A stretch of 48,432 nucleotides of DNA from a virus. Below the pieces are notes generated by a model. It was not told the origin of the DNA and did not search any database. It was given only the letters and a program-made list of their open reading frames with translations. The translations under genes and the position numbers were made by a program. The stretch spans positions 1-48,432 of the IMG/VR virus record IMGVR_UViG_3300035670_000336. One strand, given 5' to 3'. This document shows positions 9,683 through 19,683 of this stretch, piece after piece (the stretch's first letter is position 1; every line of letters starts with the position of its first letter).

Positions 9683-10093
9683 ATGTCACTCTTTGGTAGA
9701 GACGCCAACGGTAACGACGCCTACATAAAAGCGTCGGGGGCAGGTACAGTCACGGATTCCTTTGTGACTTACCATGACATCTATAGCAATGACCTGAAAC
9801 AACAGGTTGCCAACCTTAATGCGTCTGGTGATGTTATCGGACTAGTATCGGGAAAAAAGTTACGCATCCTGAGCATCACAATGAGCGCAAGCCAGGAAGC
9901 CAGCATTAAATTCCAATCCGATGGAGTTGATGACGTCACCGGTAACTTCTATTTAGCTCAACGTGGGACAGTATCCATAAGCAACCCGCTCGGTGTATTC
10001 CAGACCGACATGGGTGAAAAGCTGAACGCTGTTATTACTTGGGCAGGTACAGCCGGCACAATTGGAATGACAGTTAGCTACCGAGAGGTCTAA
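9683..10093 (+). CDS. Small structural protein, unknown
   Basis: 136 residues, not recognised by name. It is beta-rich and polar, with alternating hydrophobic residues (RILSITMSASQEASIKFQ, KLNAVITWAGTAGTIGMTVSY) typical of small jelly-roll or sandwich virion proteins common in cyanophage tail regions. No signal peptide, membrane segment or enzymatic motif. It is packed one base after the FN3-like gene and overlaps the next gene by one base, so it belongs to the tail operon. Confidence 0.7.
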   Translation: MSLFGRDANGNDAYIKASGAGTVTDSFVTYHDIYSNDLKQQVANLNASGDVIGLVSGKKLRILSITMSASQEASIKFQSDGVDDVTGNFYLAQRGTVSISNPLGVFQTDMGEKLNAVITWAGTAGTIGMTVSYREV

Positions 10094-10836
10094 TGACCAG
10101 GGTATTTGGCCGTATATTTGAGGATGGAAGGTGCGGAGTGCTAGGCATCAAGCCCTCAAGGCCTTTTTTTGGGGCGGACAAATACGAGCGGCACTACCCG
10201 GTGATAAACGGTGAAATCGATATTGAGTTAACCCCTACCCCTGCTGGGGTGTACTACAACGTAGGATTCAAGGATGACGGCGATATTCGAGACACCATCT
10301 TCACACTAATGTGGAGGATACCGAATACTGGCGAAGTCAATCTCACCCGCTCACAAGACCCTAAATCAATTCCCGACAGCGGAAAGGACTCTCTGACAGC
10401 AGTGAGCAATCGACGCTTAGCAGGGGAACTGGCTGAAGCTCTAGCTGAAAAGTTAGAAATTCAGGCACAACTGGAGCAGCAAAAACAGATTATCGACAAA
10501 TTATCCACTCGAATCAAAGGGTTGGAAAAGTCAACCGAGGGCGCACTGAGCGCACGCGACAAAGAAATCGCGACACTTCGTCAGGCCACTGAACCAATCA
10601 TCAAGAAGGTATATGAGCGCATCCCGGTCCCACCAAAACCACTCCAAGAGCGCATCAACTTCCTTGAAGCGGAGAACAAGAGGCTGACCGAACTAAATGA
10701 TATCTATTACAAGTCTGTGCTTGAGCTACATCAGCTAAAGTTAGATAGAGCGCAGACAGCGAGTCTTCCACAGACTGTTGAAGATATACCGGACAACCCC
10801 CGGGCGCGCCTGATCCAGAAGTTAAGGGCTAAATAG
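10093..10836 (+). CDS. Tail-region protein with beta N-domain and long coiled coil
   Basis: 247 residues. Residues 1-95 look beta-rich; residues about 110-215 form a heptad-rich coiled coil (LAEALAEKLEIQAQLEQQKQ, then KLSTRIKGLEKS), interrupted by a Pro-rich hinge (RIPVPPKPL) near 175. This build suits a trimeric or dimeric stalk protein in the tail tip or fibre base. No family recognised. It overlaps the upstream stop by one base and lies two bases before the following gene. Confidence 0.72.
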   Translation: MTRVFGRIFEDGRCGVLGIKPSRPFFGADKYERHYPVINGEIDIELTPTPAGVYYNVGFKDDGDIRDTIFTLMWRIPNTGEVNLTRSQDPKSIPDSGKDSLTAVSNRRLAGELAEALAEKLEIQAQLEQQKQIIDKLSTRIKGLEKSTEGALSARDKEIATLRQATEPIIKKVYERIPVPPKPLQERINFLEAENKRLTELNDIYYKSVLELHQLKLDRAQTASLPQTVEDIPDNPRARLIQKLRAK

Positions 10837-10838
10837 CA

Positions 10839-11555
10839 ATGGCACTGGACCCTATTGCGATTACGGTGCGCGAGGGGGACAGCTTCGACGAGCTGTATCT
10901 CAACATCGAGAAGCCATGGGGTACACCCTATGACTACAGCAACTCGGTACTCGTAGCTGATATCCGTCGCTACTTCAACAGTACAACCGATGCTGCTGTT
11001 GACTCGTTTGGCATTGTTGAAATTGACCCCAGCGCCGGCGTCGTTCAACTCCGTTTGACCAGCCGTCAGACCGAGGCGCTCGGGCGTAACATCCCCCTCG
11101 CCTATGAAGAGCGCGGAATCTCCCAGTCTGGTATCTCATTCGGGGTTGACCCCTCGGACGAACCTCAAGGCAAGTTCTTGTGGGATTTACGGGAGTACTA
11201 CACCGTCCCTCAGGCCACCATCAACGGTGTCAGTTCGGGCACAGCCTTCACCAGCTCCGCCGGTGTAACAAGCAACCGTGTCCGCATCACCACCGCGACT
11301 CCGCATAAGTTGACTGAGCGTGATCAGATTCTGATCACAGGAACGGGGCAAACTGTTTACGACGGGGTTAATTTCTACTCCAACGATCTGGCAATCATTA
11401 GCAGCACAGTTTTTGAGCTTGTACCCACAACTGCGGGTGCACCTGTATTTTCTGTGGGTGCTAGCTCAGGTACAATATCGGTGTATAAAGAAGATACGTT
11501 GGCTATTGGAACACTTGAAGTGATCCCACGTATCTCACGAGATTCTGTTAGCTGA
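10839..11555 (+). CDS. Baseplate/fibre protein with BppU-like core and inserted FCCH-like domain
   Basis: 238 residues. The first about 128 residues and the last about 20 resemble the small BppU N-domain-like protein encoded at 26487-26828 on the other strand (ITVREGDSF...L, ...VADIRR..., GVVQLRLTS, KFLWDL). Between them, at about residues 130-215, sits a second domain (RITTATPHKLTERDQILITG...STVFELVPTTAGAPVF) like the FCCH-type 'HGFxxGDxVxxxG' domains seen in many phage proteins; a related copy is in the protein at 15334-16146. Such proteins usually join fibres to the tail. The operon context fits. Confidence 0.68.
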   Translation: MALDPIAITVREGDSFDELYLNIEKPWGTPYDYSNSVLVADIRRYFNSTTDAAVDSFGIVEIDPSAGVVQLRLTSRQTEALGRNIPLAYEERGISQSGISFGVDPSDEPQGKFLWDLREYYTVPQATINGVSSGTAFTSSAGVTSNRVRITTATPHKLTERDQILITGTGQTVYDGVNFYSNDLAIISSTVFELVPTTAGAPVFSVGASSGTISVYKEDTLAIGTLEVIPRISRDSVS

Positions 11556-11567
11556 GGTTGAGCCCTA

Positions 11568-13187
11568 ATGGCAACTGTTGAAGAAGGCGTAAGCGTAATT
11601 ACAGTAGGCCGCACTACGCCAATTCCGGCAGGTCAAGCCTCAAGCGCGAACTCCCTCCCTGTCGTGGTGGCGTCGGATCAAAGCCCGATCCCCATTCTCG
11701 ACAACCTCTCTGCACCGTCCCAAGTGCGGGACGACTTGCTGGGTATCCCAAGGGTTCAAACGCCCCTGGCGATCTTCGATGACACCAACCTCATCGATAT
11801 CGACCAAAACATCTGGGCTAAGAACCAGCAGCTAACAGGCGGCACCCGTGTCACTCAGGTCAACCACCTACTGCAGCAGTCGGCAGCAGAGATCCTGATC
11901 ACGCCGTCGGCCGCAAACGGGAATATCGCTAGCCTGATTACAAAACAGGCATTCCCGTATCAGACCGGGCGCATCACCTCGGCCTCGTTTGGCATCTCGA
12001 TGAGCCGAGATCCCAACGCCACCATCGAATTCGGTATGTTCGATGGCACCGATGGCTACTTCCTCCGCGTTGTCGGGGACGAGTTGTACTACGTTCGCCG
12101 CACAAGCTCTGGCGAGCGTCCCCAGGATCACCTAAACGGCTACACCGCACAGGGGACTGACCCTGTGACCTTCACAGTCGATGCTGCTGTCCTGGCCGCT
12201 CAACCCAACCGCACCGACCTCGGAACCATTTACAGACTGGTGTCTTCATCACCTACGGTGATGGAGGAGATCATCCCCCGCCGCTACTGGAACGGGGACA
12301 CCATGGTGGGGGAGGCAGGTGCCCTGCTCCTAGGCGCCGATGACAACTCCTCAGTGCACCGTCTGAGCCTCACCAATCTGGTTATGTGCCGTATTGAGTA
12401 CGGCTGGTACGGCGGGACGGGTTCTCGACTTCTTTTCTACGTCCCTATCGACGCGAATCTGGCCTCGGGTGAAAGCGTAAAGACTGCTAGGTGGGTCATC
12501 GCCCACAACCTGAACTGCTCGGACCGCATCCCCTACCCCTCACTGGGGAACCCGACGCTGCCCATGCAGTTCCGGATGGAGAAGACCGGCACCTTGTCGG
12601 CCAACGCCTATCTGCGCAAATACGGCGCCCAGATCTCCATCGATGGCGGCGACTACAGCAAGCTCTCGATCTACAGTCAAGACGGGGCGAAGATTACAGG
12701 AGTTGATACAGCAAGCTACAAGCCTCTGTTGGCTATCCGCATCAAGGAAAACATCACAAACAACCAGGGCGAGACCAAGCGCAACCTGATGCGCGTCTTC
12801 CCGCTGATCCTTTCGATGGTCAGCTCACATAGAGCGCAATTTATATTGATCAAAAACCCCGCGACTATGACTGACGCGGCAACAAACCCTGTCACGGCTT
12901 TCTCCAGCACAGGGACGCTTTCGGCGATTGAGTACAACTCACCGGCCAGCCCCTCAAATGCAATTACTGCCTTTACTGGCGGGGAGCAAATTGCCTCATT
13001 CTTCACCGGTGATGCTGACGCAAGCAACGTAGACTTGACTCAGATATTCGCATTTGCTCGTCAATACCTGACTCGCGAAGCTACCGCAGCATCCGGTACA
13101 GCTGGGGACGTTCTGGTGATTGCAGCACGCTCCGTTGATAACGCCACAAATACTTGTAAAGCCAGCCTCACCTGGGGTCAGCGCTGA
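11568..13187 (+). CDS. Large virion structural protein, paralogue 1
   Basis: 539 residues, paralogous to the next gene: shared blocks are RDDLLGIPR/RDMLGFPR, YQTGRITSASFGISMS/YQPGRIVRASLAVRMS, and IEYGWYG...ARWVIAHNL/IEWGWYG...ARWILAHEL. The shared core spans about residues 45-400; the C-terminal parts differ. The sequence is beta-rich and lacks enzymatic motifs. Proteins of this type are found in cyanophage tail/fibre regions, but the function is not known to me. Its stop overlaps the paralogue start, as expected for a tandem duplication in an operon. Confidence 0.75.
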   Translation: MATVEEGVSVITVGRTTPIPAGQASSANSLPVVVASDQSPIPILDNLSAPSQVRDDLLGIPRVQTPLAIFDDTNLIDIDQNIWAKNQQLTGGTRVTQVNHLLQQSAAEILITPSAANGNIASLITKQAFPYQTGRITSASFGISMSRDPNATIEFGMFDGTDGYFLRVVGDELYYVRRTSSGERPQDHLNGYTAQGTDPVTFTVDAAVLAAQPNRTDLGTIYRLVSSSPTVMEEIIPRRYWNGDTMVGEAGALLLGADDNSSVHRLSLTNLVMCRIEYGWYGGTGSRLLFYVPIDANLASGESVKTARWVIAHNLNCSDRIPYPSLGNPTLPMQFRMEKTGTLSANAYLRKYGAQISIDGGDYSKLSIYSQDGAKITGVDTASYKPLLAIRIKENITNNQGETKRNLMRVFPLILSMVSSHRAQFILIKNPATMTDAATNPVTAFSSTGTLSAIEYNSPASPSNAITAFTGGEQIASFFTGDADASNVDLTQIFAFARQYLTREATAASGTAGDVLVIAARSVDNATNTCKASLTWGQR

Positions 13188-15334
13188 TGACAACGGCCTA
13201 TCAACTCCCCGATGACATCGGGCGTAAACGTGTTGTACGCAATGGGGTTGAGGTTCAGGCCGCCTCAGAGTTTCCTTCTGGCCAAGCCCTAGGGGATCAG
13301 AGCCTCCCCATCGTGATGCCAAGGGAAGGCGCGGTCCTCCCCATCATCGATAACTACAGGTTCCCCAGCGAGGTGAACAGGGACATGCTCGGCTTCCCCC
13401 GAGCAACCCGTCCCTACAACTTCCTCACCCGTAACGACGCTTACGAGCTCACCAGTGAGGACTGGATTTACGACGTGACTGGCCTGAACGAGCGGCCGAA
13501 TATTGACGGAACCGAATCCGCCCGTTGGACCCAGCTCTCCGAAGCCAGCGCGTTTTACCCCGCAGCACCAAACGGGGAGATCAAATACAATCCCGCAGCG
13601 AGCTCGGCTCAGCTAATCCTGAACAGCAATGAGGGCGGCTTCCAAAGAGCCCGCATCGCCACCAAACAGCGCTATCGCTATCAACCCGGCCGCATCGTGC
13701 GCGCAAGCCTCGCGGTGCGTATGTCGACAGAGGCCACCCCTGTCAGCGTCAAGCGCCTATGGGGTGTTGGCGACCCCAACGACGGCTTCTTCTTGGAGTG
13801 CAGCGGCGACGGAGAAGGTGACCGCCTCCAGGTCGTTTACAGAACGAGCGGCGGTAATGGGCTCCGCTACGAGACGCGGGTCCCCCGGTCGCAATGGACC
13901 GGTGACCACGTCGATGGCTCGGGTCAATCCAGACAGACGCTGGATCTCAGCAAAACCTTCATGACCCTCATCGAATGGGGGTGGTATGGAGCAAGTGACG
14001 TCCGCTTCTATTTCTTCCTAGTCGATAAGGACGAGGAGCTCCCAACCTCGATCACTCAGATTCCGCGAGCAAGGTGGATCCTGGCACACGAGCTAATCCT
14101 GGCTGATCGTCAAAAAAGAAATGACTTAACCGAAGAAGATGGGTCAGGTTCATTCCGGACATATGACACCCCTTCCTTAAGCACACCAAGCCTTCCAATC
14201 TGGGTAGAGATAACAAACAGTGGCAATCTAGCCAGGTCGGAATACATAGAGCGCTATGGCGCATCTGTGCTTGTTGATGGTGGAGGAGAAGACAAAGCCA
14301 AGATCACTACAGTTGATGGCTCGTTCGGTCGAGCTGTAGAGCCCGTGATAGGTGGGAACTACAGCGGCGCTGGGCAGTCTGTAATGACACTCAGGAGCAA
14401 AGCCAGATTTTCAAACTCGGATGGCGTTCTGGTTGAGAACCTGCTCGTTACGAATCCACTCGTGCTCAACGCAACGGCGTCGGAAATGGTGGAACTCGAA
14501 ATCTGGAAAGATCCCACGATGGTGGAGCCCGAAGAGGCCGGGCACATTAACGGGAAACTGCCATATCGATCTGGTGATTACATATCCCCACTGAATCTAG
14601 TACCGCTCCTTATCACGAGCTTTGATGATGCCGGCAATGAATTTGCATTGACACAAGAGGACCCGACAGGCGAGTATTTAACAGTAGACACACGATACGA
14701 AAGCGGAGATCTACTGTCACTGGATGTGAGTTTTTACGACTACCGACTTGTAAAGGACGGAAAGAGACTTGGCAGCTTCATAGTTGGTCCGGCCGGATCA
14801 ACAATTGATCTTAGACCATTGTTTGGCGGACAACGAGAGCAAATAAGCTCAGAATTTGATAGCCCACCTGAATTCCCGACGAAATCTGACACCCTGACAG
14901 TAGAAGCATTTAGCTCTGGGACAGGGGAAATTCTTGTCGCCGCTGCATTCCCACAAAGGCTCTATGTGGGGCAAAGAGTCAGCAAGGGTACAACAAATTA
15001 CTATGTACACTCCCTGGTTAGCCCCAGGGGCTTTACGCTAAAAGCAGCTAAAGTAAATACAACGCCTGTCACAGCAGGCATTACGGCGGGCGATACACTT
15101 GTCGCTCACTACGAACTAGACCTATCCAGGAATGTAGCCAGCCGCCTCAAGCCTGTCTACAACACAGAAATTGTGTTCGTAGCTCGTCCATTTGAAGCCA
15201 GCTACACGCGCCTAGATAAGGCGGTTGAATACAATGCAGAATGGATGAATTTGGTGAACAGTACCAGTTCTGACAGTTACAGCATTCAATCCGCCCCGAC
15301 CGTCAACCTGTACCTCACGAACGGGGTGAGCTAA
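13187..15334 (+). CDS. Large virion structural protein, paralogue 2
   Basis: 715 residues. The N-terminal about 420 residues match the preceding 539-residue protein (motifs given there), with an insert in the first 100 residues and an extra about 250-residue beta-rich C-terminal region (YGSxxx-type strands, RVSKGTTNYYVHSLVS). Likely arose by tandem duplication and then diverged. No catalytic motif seen; a structural role in the tail or fibre base is inferred from context. It overlaps both neighbours by one base at ATG/stop junctions. Confidence 0.75.
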   Translation: MTTAYQLPDDIGRKRVVRNGVEVQAASEFPSGQALGDQSLPIVMPREGAVLPIIDNYRFPSEVNRDMLGFPRATRPYNFLTRNDAYELTSEDWIYDVTGLNERPNIDGTESARWTQLSEASAFYPAAPNGEIKYNPAASSAQLILNSNEGGFQRARIATKQRYRYQPGRIVRASLAVRMSTEATPVSVKRLWGVGDPNDGFFLECSGDGEGDRLQVVYRTSGGNGLRYETRVPRSQWTGDHVDGSGQSRQTLDLSKTFMTLIEWGWYGASDVRFYFFLVDKDEELPTSITQIPRARWILAHELILADRQKRNDLTEEDGSGSFRTYDTPSLSTPSLPIWVEITNSGNLARSEYIERYGASVLVDGGGEDKAKITTVDGSFGRAVEPVIGGNYSGAGQSVMTLRSKARFSNSDGVLVENLLVTNPLVLNATASEMVELEIWKDPTMVEPEEAGHINGKLPYRSGDYISPLNLVPLLITSFDDAGNEFALTQEDPTGEYLTVDTRYESGDLLSLDVSFYDYRLVKDGKRLGSFIVGPAGSTIDLRPLFGGQREQISSEFDSPPEFPTKSDTLTVEAFSSGTGEILVAAAFPQRLYVGQRVSKGTTNYYVHSLVSPRGFTLKAAKVNTTPVTAGITAGDTLVAHYELDLSRNVASRLKPVYNTEIVFVARPFEASYTRLDKAVEYNAEWMNLVNSTSSDSYSIQSAPTVNLYLTNGVS

Positions 15335-16146
15335 TGCCTGTTCTCGGATCAGACTTAATCAACACAGCGCCAAACGGCCAGCCCACCGACTTGGAGGATC
15401 GGGCATTTAGCTATGCGATGGGGACACAGATCTTTATTAACCCTGAAGACAACCCGACCGACGCTGTAGTTAGCTTTAAGTTGAATGCAGCACTGGTAAA
15501 CGGAACCCTCCCAACAGGAACATCCAATCTTGTGATTGGGTTGGCTACGGACTCTGAATTAAACACACTATCTGGTTGGACAGAAAATCATATAGCCACC
15601 CCGAATCCCAATCTGTTTGCAGTAGGTTTCGGGCGGCTCGCAACGGCGCCAGAGAAGATTGGGCTAAACATCGAGGGAACACAGGTTCTGACTATTGCTC
15701 GACCCCAGACAGTTACAGCAGTGAGCGAGGCAAGCAATACGCTGACCATTAACGGTCACCCCTTTGTCGTAGGCGATCGAGTATTAGTAAGCTCAACCGG
15801 GACAGTCCCCGGGGGACTAAGCTCCACTGTTGCTTACTTTGTAGTAAACGAGAGCCCAAATTCGATCAAGCTGTCTACAAGCCGTGCAGGGGCACTGGCT
15901 GGAAGCGAGATTGATATCCAGACGGCCGGCTCGGGTACAATTACTGTAGCCTCGGATGAGATTCTGACTCTCACCCGTGCCGGTAGTACTGGCAGTGTAA
16001 CCCTAAAGAGAGGGGACGTCACAGTAGCAACTTTCACCCAAACCAATGGTGCTAGTCCGCTAAGACTGTTCTACTGGAATCGCGAACAATCAGCGTCTAG
16101 CACAATACCAGTGCTGAAAGAAATCAAGGTGCGAGGTGCCATCTAA
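15334..16146 (+). CDS. Virion structural protein with FCCH-like domain
   Basis: 270 residues. Around residues 125-205 it carries NTLTINGHPFVVGDRVLVSS...YFVVNESPNSIKLSTSRAGALAG, a clear match to the FCCH-like domain repeated in many phage tail and fibre proteins. The flanking N-terminal 120 residues are unrecognised and beta-rich. A diverged copy of the same domain interrupts the protein at 10839-11555. Overlaps at both ends place it in the tail operon. The role is probably structural. Confidence 0.7.
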   Translation: MPVLGSDLINTAPNGQPTDLEDRAFSYAMGTQIFINPEDNPTDAVVSFKLNAALVNGTLPTGTSNLVIGLATDSELNTLSGWTENHIATPNPNLFAVGFGRLATAPEKIGLNIEGTQVLTIARPQTVTAVSEASNTLTINGHPFVVGDRVLVSSTGTVPGGLSSTVAYFVVNESPNSIKLSTSRAGALAGSEIDIQTAGSGTITVASDEILTLTRAGSTGSVTLKRGDVTVATFTQTNGASPLRLFYWNREQSASSTIPVLKEIKVRGAI

Positions 16147-18014
16147 TGGTCGCAACAAAGAACATTAACGATCTCAACGCGCTTGTCACGCCGCAGGCTG
16201 ACGACCTGTTACTGATCGTTGAGCGGCTAAGTGCGACCAGCACAGAAGCGAAGAAGATTACGTGGGCAAACGTTCAAGAAGCCATACAGGACATTGTTGG
16301 CAACCTAATCCAGAATGATCCTGCAAGCCCCAGCACGCTGACCGTTACCTATGACGATGCTAACGGCGCGCTAACGGCACACGTCTTAGATGACACGTCG
16401 ACTCAGCGCTCACGGTATTCAGAGGCAGGCACAGTTGTCTCAACACGCCAAGAGGCAAATTTCGTAAATGGCGTCGGTATAAATGTCGATATTGCTGATA
16501 ATTCGGTTAACAATCGAGCGGATATTACGGTCAAGAACACCGGGATTGTAAACGCCGAGAACAACTCGGTCACTGGAACAGCATATGAGTTTTTATCGAG
16601 TGTAACGACGGAAGCCGATGGTTCTAAAACACTCGAACTGCGGCCAATCAAGCTGGGCTCAAACCAGTTAAGTGCGACCTATAGCGACTCTGGCGCCGCT
16701 GTAACTCTGGATTTAATTCCAGGGAACATAGACATCAATAGCCTGAATACAACGACCCCTCTATCAGTATCGGTAGGAGGCACGGGTGCAAATAACGCGG
16801 CGACAGCACGCAACAACCTTGGTGCAGCAAAGCTAGGAGCCAACTCGGATATCAGCAGCCTATCCGGACTGACGACTCCGCTATCGATCTCGCAGGGCGG
16901 TTCGGGTTCAAACACAGCCGACGGTGCTCTGCGTAATCTACTGGGCCTTAACTCCGCAGTCGGCGTTGGTGCTATCGGCGAGCAGCTGGTGTATCAAGGC
17001 TCGGTCCTGGTATCCGGTTCTTACAGAGCCGAATTCAAGGGAATTAAGCCCACAAGTAGCAATTACATCACGGTAGCCACTGACGGCTCTGATATTGCGC
17101 TGGGCGCCAATCCCAACAACATTTTTGATGGAATCAACGGTACCCGAAACGCGAATGGCGCTCGGATTACTAACGCTGGTTCACCAATCAACTCAAGCGA
17201 TCTCGCGACAAAAGCCTACGTTGACGCGCAAACGACTGGTCTGGATGTAAAAGGGTCTGTAAGAGCAGCTACCACAAGCAATCTCGCTGCAAGTTACTCG
17301 AGTGTCAGTCAGACTCTGACAGCAAACTCAAACGGTGCCATCGCGATTGATGGAGAAAGCCTTGCTCTTAATGACCGTGTTCTGGTAAAGGATCAGACAA
17401 CTCAGACAGAAAACGGGATCTATAGAGTATCCACGCAAGGTACCGCTAGCACACCATACGAGCTGACAAGGGCTGATGATTTCAACACATCTGCTGAGGC
17501 CGGTGCCGGCGCCTTTACCTATGTAGAGGCTGGTGCCACAAACCAGGGTAGATCCTTTGTCCAAACGACTCGTAACGTAACACTGGATAGCAGCAATGTA
17601 GTCTTCAGTGTCTTTGGTGAGTCAGCGATTGGTACGAACTCCATCGCGAACGACAAGCTGCAGCAAGTCACAGAGGCCACCGTCAAGGGGCGGGCTTCCG
17701 GTTCAGGTTCTGGGAACGTTACGGATCTCAGCGCCGATCAACTTATAGGTGTCTTGAACGCTGCGACAGGCAGCACCATTAATGCCGCTCGACTGTCATT
17801 ACCAGCCACAGCAGACACCAATGCACGAATTGCTGTCCTGAAGAACGCCGATACTACCCCGACTGGCACCAGGAGAAGTGTGCGTTTCATTGAAGGAACA
17901 AATGTGGTGCTGACGGTAAACGACGATGCAGCTAATGAAGAAGTTGAGGTGACTATTGCTGCAGCTACTCAAGCAGCGTCAGTATCCGTAGGATTGCTGA
18001 TGGCGCTCGGCTAA
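16146..18014 (+). CDS. Tail fibre protein with PLSxxxGGTGxNN repeats
   Basis: 622 residues. Two copies of a well-known fibre repeat occur near residues 200-255: TTPLSVSVGGTGANNAATAR and TTPLSISQGGSGSNTADGAL, each followed by NNLG/RNLLG. Later sections contain a LATKAYVD element (around 350), another hallmark of phage tail fibres. The protein ends in SVSVGLLMALG, similar to the C-terminus of the fibre at 23640-24575. Likely a trimeric fibre binding the host surface. The start ATG overlaps the upstream stop. Confidence 0.85.
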   Translation: MVATKNINDLNALVTPQADDLLLIVERLSATSTEAKKITWANVQEAIQDIVGNLIQNDPASPSTLTVTYDDANGALTAHVLDDTSTQRSRYSEAGTVVSTRQEANFVNGVGINVDIADNSVNNRADITVKNTGIVNAENNSVTGTAYEFLSSVTTEADGSKTLELRPIKLGSNQLSATYSDSGAAVTLDLIPGNIDINSLNTTTPLSVSVGGTGANNAATARNNLGAAKLGANSDISSLSGLTTPLSISQGGSGSNTADGALRNLLGLNSAVGVGAIGEQLVYQGSVLVSGSYRAEFKGIKPTSSNYITVATDGSDIALGANPNNIFDGINGTRNANGARITNAGSPINSSDLATKAYVDAQTTGLDVKGSVRAATTSNLAASYSSVSQTLTANSNGAIAIDGESLALNDRVLVKDQTTQTENGIYRVSTQGTASTPYELTRADDFNTSAEAGAGAFTYVEAGATNQGRSFVQTTRNVTLDSSNVVFSVFGESAIGTNSIANDKLQQVTEATVKGRASGSGSGNVTDLSADQLIGVLNAATGSTINAARLSLPATADTNARIAVLKNADTTPTGTRRSVRFIEGTNVVLTVNDDAANEEVEVTIAAATQAASVSVGLLMALG

Positions 18015-18057
18015 CTCGTTAGAATTAGCAGAGACCTAGACACTTTGCAAGCCAGAT

Positions 18058-18396
18058 ATGGCTGAAACTTTTGCCAACGCCAAAGCCAGGCTGACTTCGA
18101 GTTCGGAGACGGATATCTTGGCTGCAGTGCCTTCAGGCACAACCCGTATTGTGCTGTCAGTGTTGGCCTGCAACACTATCAATACGACAAGCGCGGTTGA
18201 CTGCACGCTGAAGATTACTAACAGCTCTAATACAACACTGGCAGAGCTCGCACACACGATCCCCATCCCTGCAGACTCCTCGCTGGAACTGGTTTCGTCA
18301 AAGCTGGTTTTAACTGCAGGAGATAAGTTGAGAGGGATCTCAAACAACGCCAGCGGACTACTGGACTTCGTGGTCTCGTATCTGGATATCAGCTGA
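18058..18396 (+). CDS. Small virion protein of a type common in cyanophages
   Basis: 112 residues. The pattern (ILAAVPSGTTRIVLSVLACN, NTTLAELAHTIPIPADSSLEL, then KLVLTAGDKLRGISN) is typical of small beta-sandwich proteins found next to fibre genes in many cyanophages. I know no proven function; a fibre-tip or decoration role is likely. There is a 43-base gap before it with no clear terminator. Confidence 0.72.
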   Translation: MAETFANAKARLTSSSETDILAAVPSGTTRIVLSVLACNTINTTSAVDCTLKITNSSNTTLAELAHTIPIPADSSLELVSSKLVLTAGDKLRGISNNASGLLDFVVSYLDIS

Positions 18397-18404
18397 AGAC
18401 TTAG

Positions 18405-19679
18405 ATGGCTGCTAAGAATGACAGCTCGGGTGGGTACACCGGCCCATCACCGACTCAGAACAGCTCGGCTTGCCCTGGCACGCACTCTACGCGATACAGG
18501 GAGGAAAGAAAAAGAAGCGGGAACTGGCCGTCAGGGATTACGTTAACTTCGACGTACTCTGCGGGGGATTTCGCAGTCACAGGGGGCTTTACAGCGAGTC
18601 TGCCAACCATTCCATTCAGCGCCTCCGTGGAGGGCAACGGAGGAGTGGTAGAGCTAAGGAGAGTAAGTGATAACAACCTAAGGACCAGTTGGACGCTGAC
18701 GGCCGGTACTACATCCGGTACTAACTGGAGCATCTCAGGATCGAGCCTGACCCTTACTGTTCCCTCCAGTGCCACAAGTGGATTGAGTGCGGGTACGGCA
18801 TTGCAGCTAGTGCTACCAGCGCAGGCAGTAAGAACTCCCGATGGCTTCACCCATGAAGACTCCGTTGTGATTAACGGTAGTGTTCAAGGTTATGGAGACA
18901 GCGCTGGTTCTGCCGCCGCTTCAGCAAAAGCGCTGCAGCAAGTCACCGGCACAACAACTAGTGGTAACTACTGGATCAAAAATGTTGACGGCACGGCAGC
19001 CAGGCAGCTGTACTGTGACATGAGCACAGATGGGGGTGGCTGGACCCGTTGGTTCAACCAACCTAGTGTGTCTACAGCTGGCACATACCCGTCATACGCC
19101 ATCTCAAATTACAATCTGGCGAGCTTCAATACTGATACCAGCCACTACAGCGCCGCTTCCCACAGGAAGAATCGAGCTGACAACCATAGCTCTGGCGGAA
19201 GACTGGATTATCTGTTTGAGCAGACTACGGGAAACTATAAGTTCCGTGTCCGAGGATTCATGGAGGGTGATCCAGGTGCCGGTAATAGAAATGGTGCAAA
19301 CATAAGCAACATTTCATCCTCACACTTTGACTTTGGCTGGTTTAACAACACGACAACTCCAGTCGGATGGCCAGGATACTCAAATAGCTCAAGCACTTAT
19401 TGCGTCTCTTCTCAGAATATCCATCCTTATCTGAGCGGCAATAGCAGCTGGAATAGTGGAACCTTCACCATGCTCCGAGGCTACCACTCAGATCCAGGCA
19501 CCTCCGCTGGCTGCGGGGACCACTGTGGCAATACTAGAAGGTACTGGCACATCATGCCTTCAATTGCATATCAGGAGAATTGCTTTAGCAGCTATTACTC
19601 TGTGAGTGGCAACTCTGGAGCAGGCACCCTGCGTGTCTATTACAGAGAAGTTGGTACATTAGGTTCAGGATCCCTGTAG
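18405..19679 (+). CDS. Fibrinogen-like (FReD) tail fibre protein, paralogue A
   Basis: 424 residues. The N-terminal 20 residues (MAAKNDSSGGYTGPSPTQNS) match the paralogue at 20546-21784. Residues about 50-150 resemble a bacterial Ig-like (SbsA-type) domain ending in VRTPDGF. From about 185 a fibrinogen-related domain begins: SGNYWIKNVDG, then QLYCDMSTDGGGWTRWFNQ. The C-terminal half is rich in Cys, Trp, Tyr, Asn and Gly (SAGCGDHCGNTRRYWHIMPS). FReD domains bind sugars or acetyl groups, so this is a good candidate receptor-binding protein. The last gene pairs in this region all concern host recognition. Confidence 0.85.
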   Translation: MAAKNDSSGGYTGPSPTQNSSACPGTHSTRYREERKRSGNWPSGITLTSTYSAGDFAVTGGFTASLPTIPFSASVEGNGGVVELRRVSDNNLRTSWTLTAGTTSGTNWSISGSSLTLTVPSSATSGLSAGTALQLVLPAQAVRTPDGFTHEDSVVINGSVQGYGDSAGSAAASAKALQQVTGTTTSGNYWIKNVDGTAARQLYCDMSTDGGGWTRWFNQPSVSTAGTYPSYAISNYNLASFNTDTSHYSAASHRKNRADNHSSGGRLDYLFEQTTGNYKFRVRGFMEGDPGAGNRNGANISNISSSHFDFGWFNNTTTPVGWPGYSNSSSTYCVSSQNIHPYLSGNSSWNSGTFTMLRGYHSDPGTSAGCGDHCGNTRRYWHIMPSIAYQENCFSSYYSVSGNSGAGTLRVYYREVGTLGSGSL

Positions 19680-19683
19680 GCTC

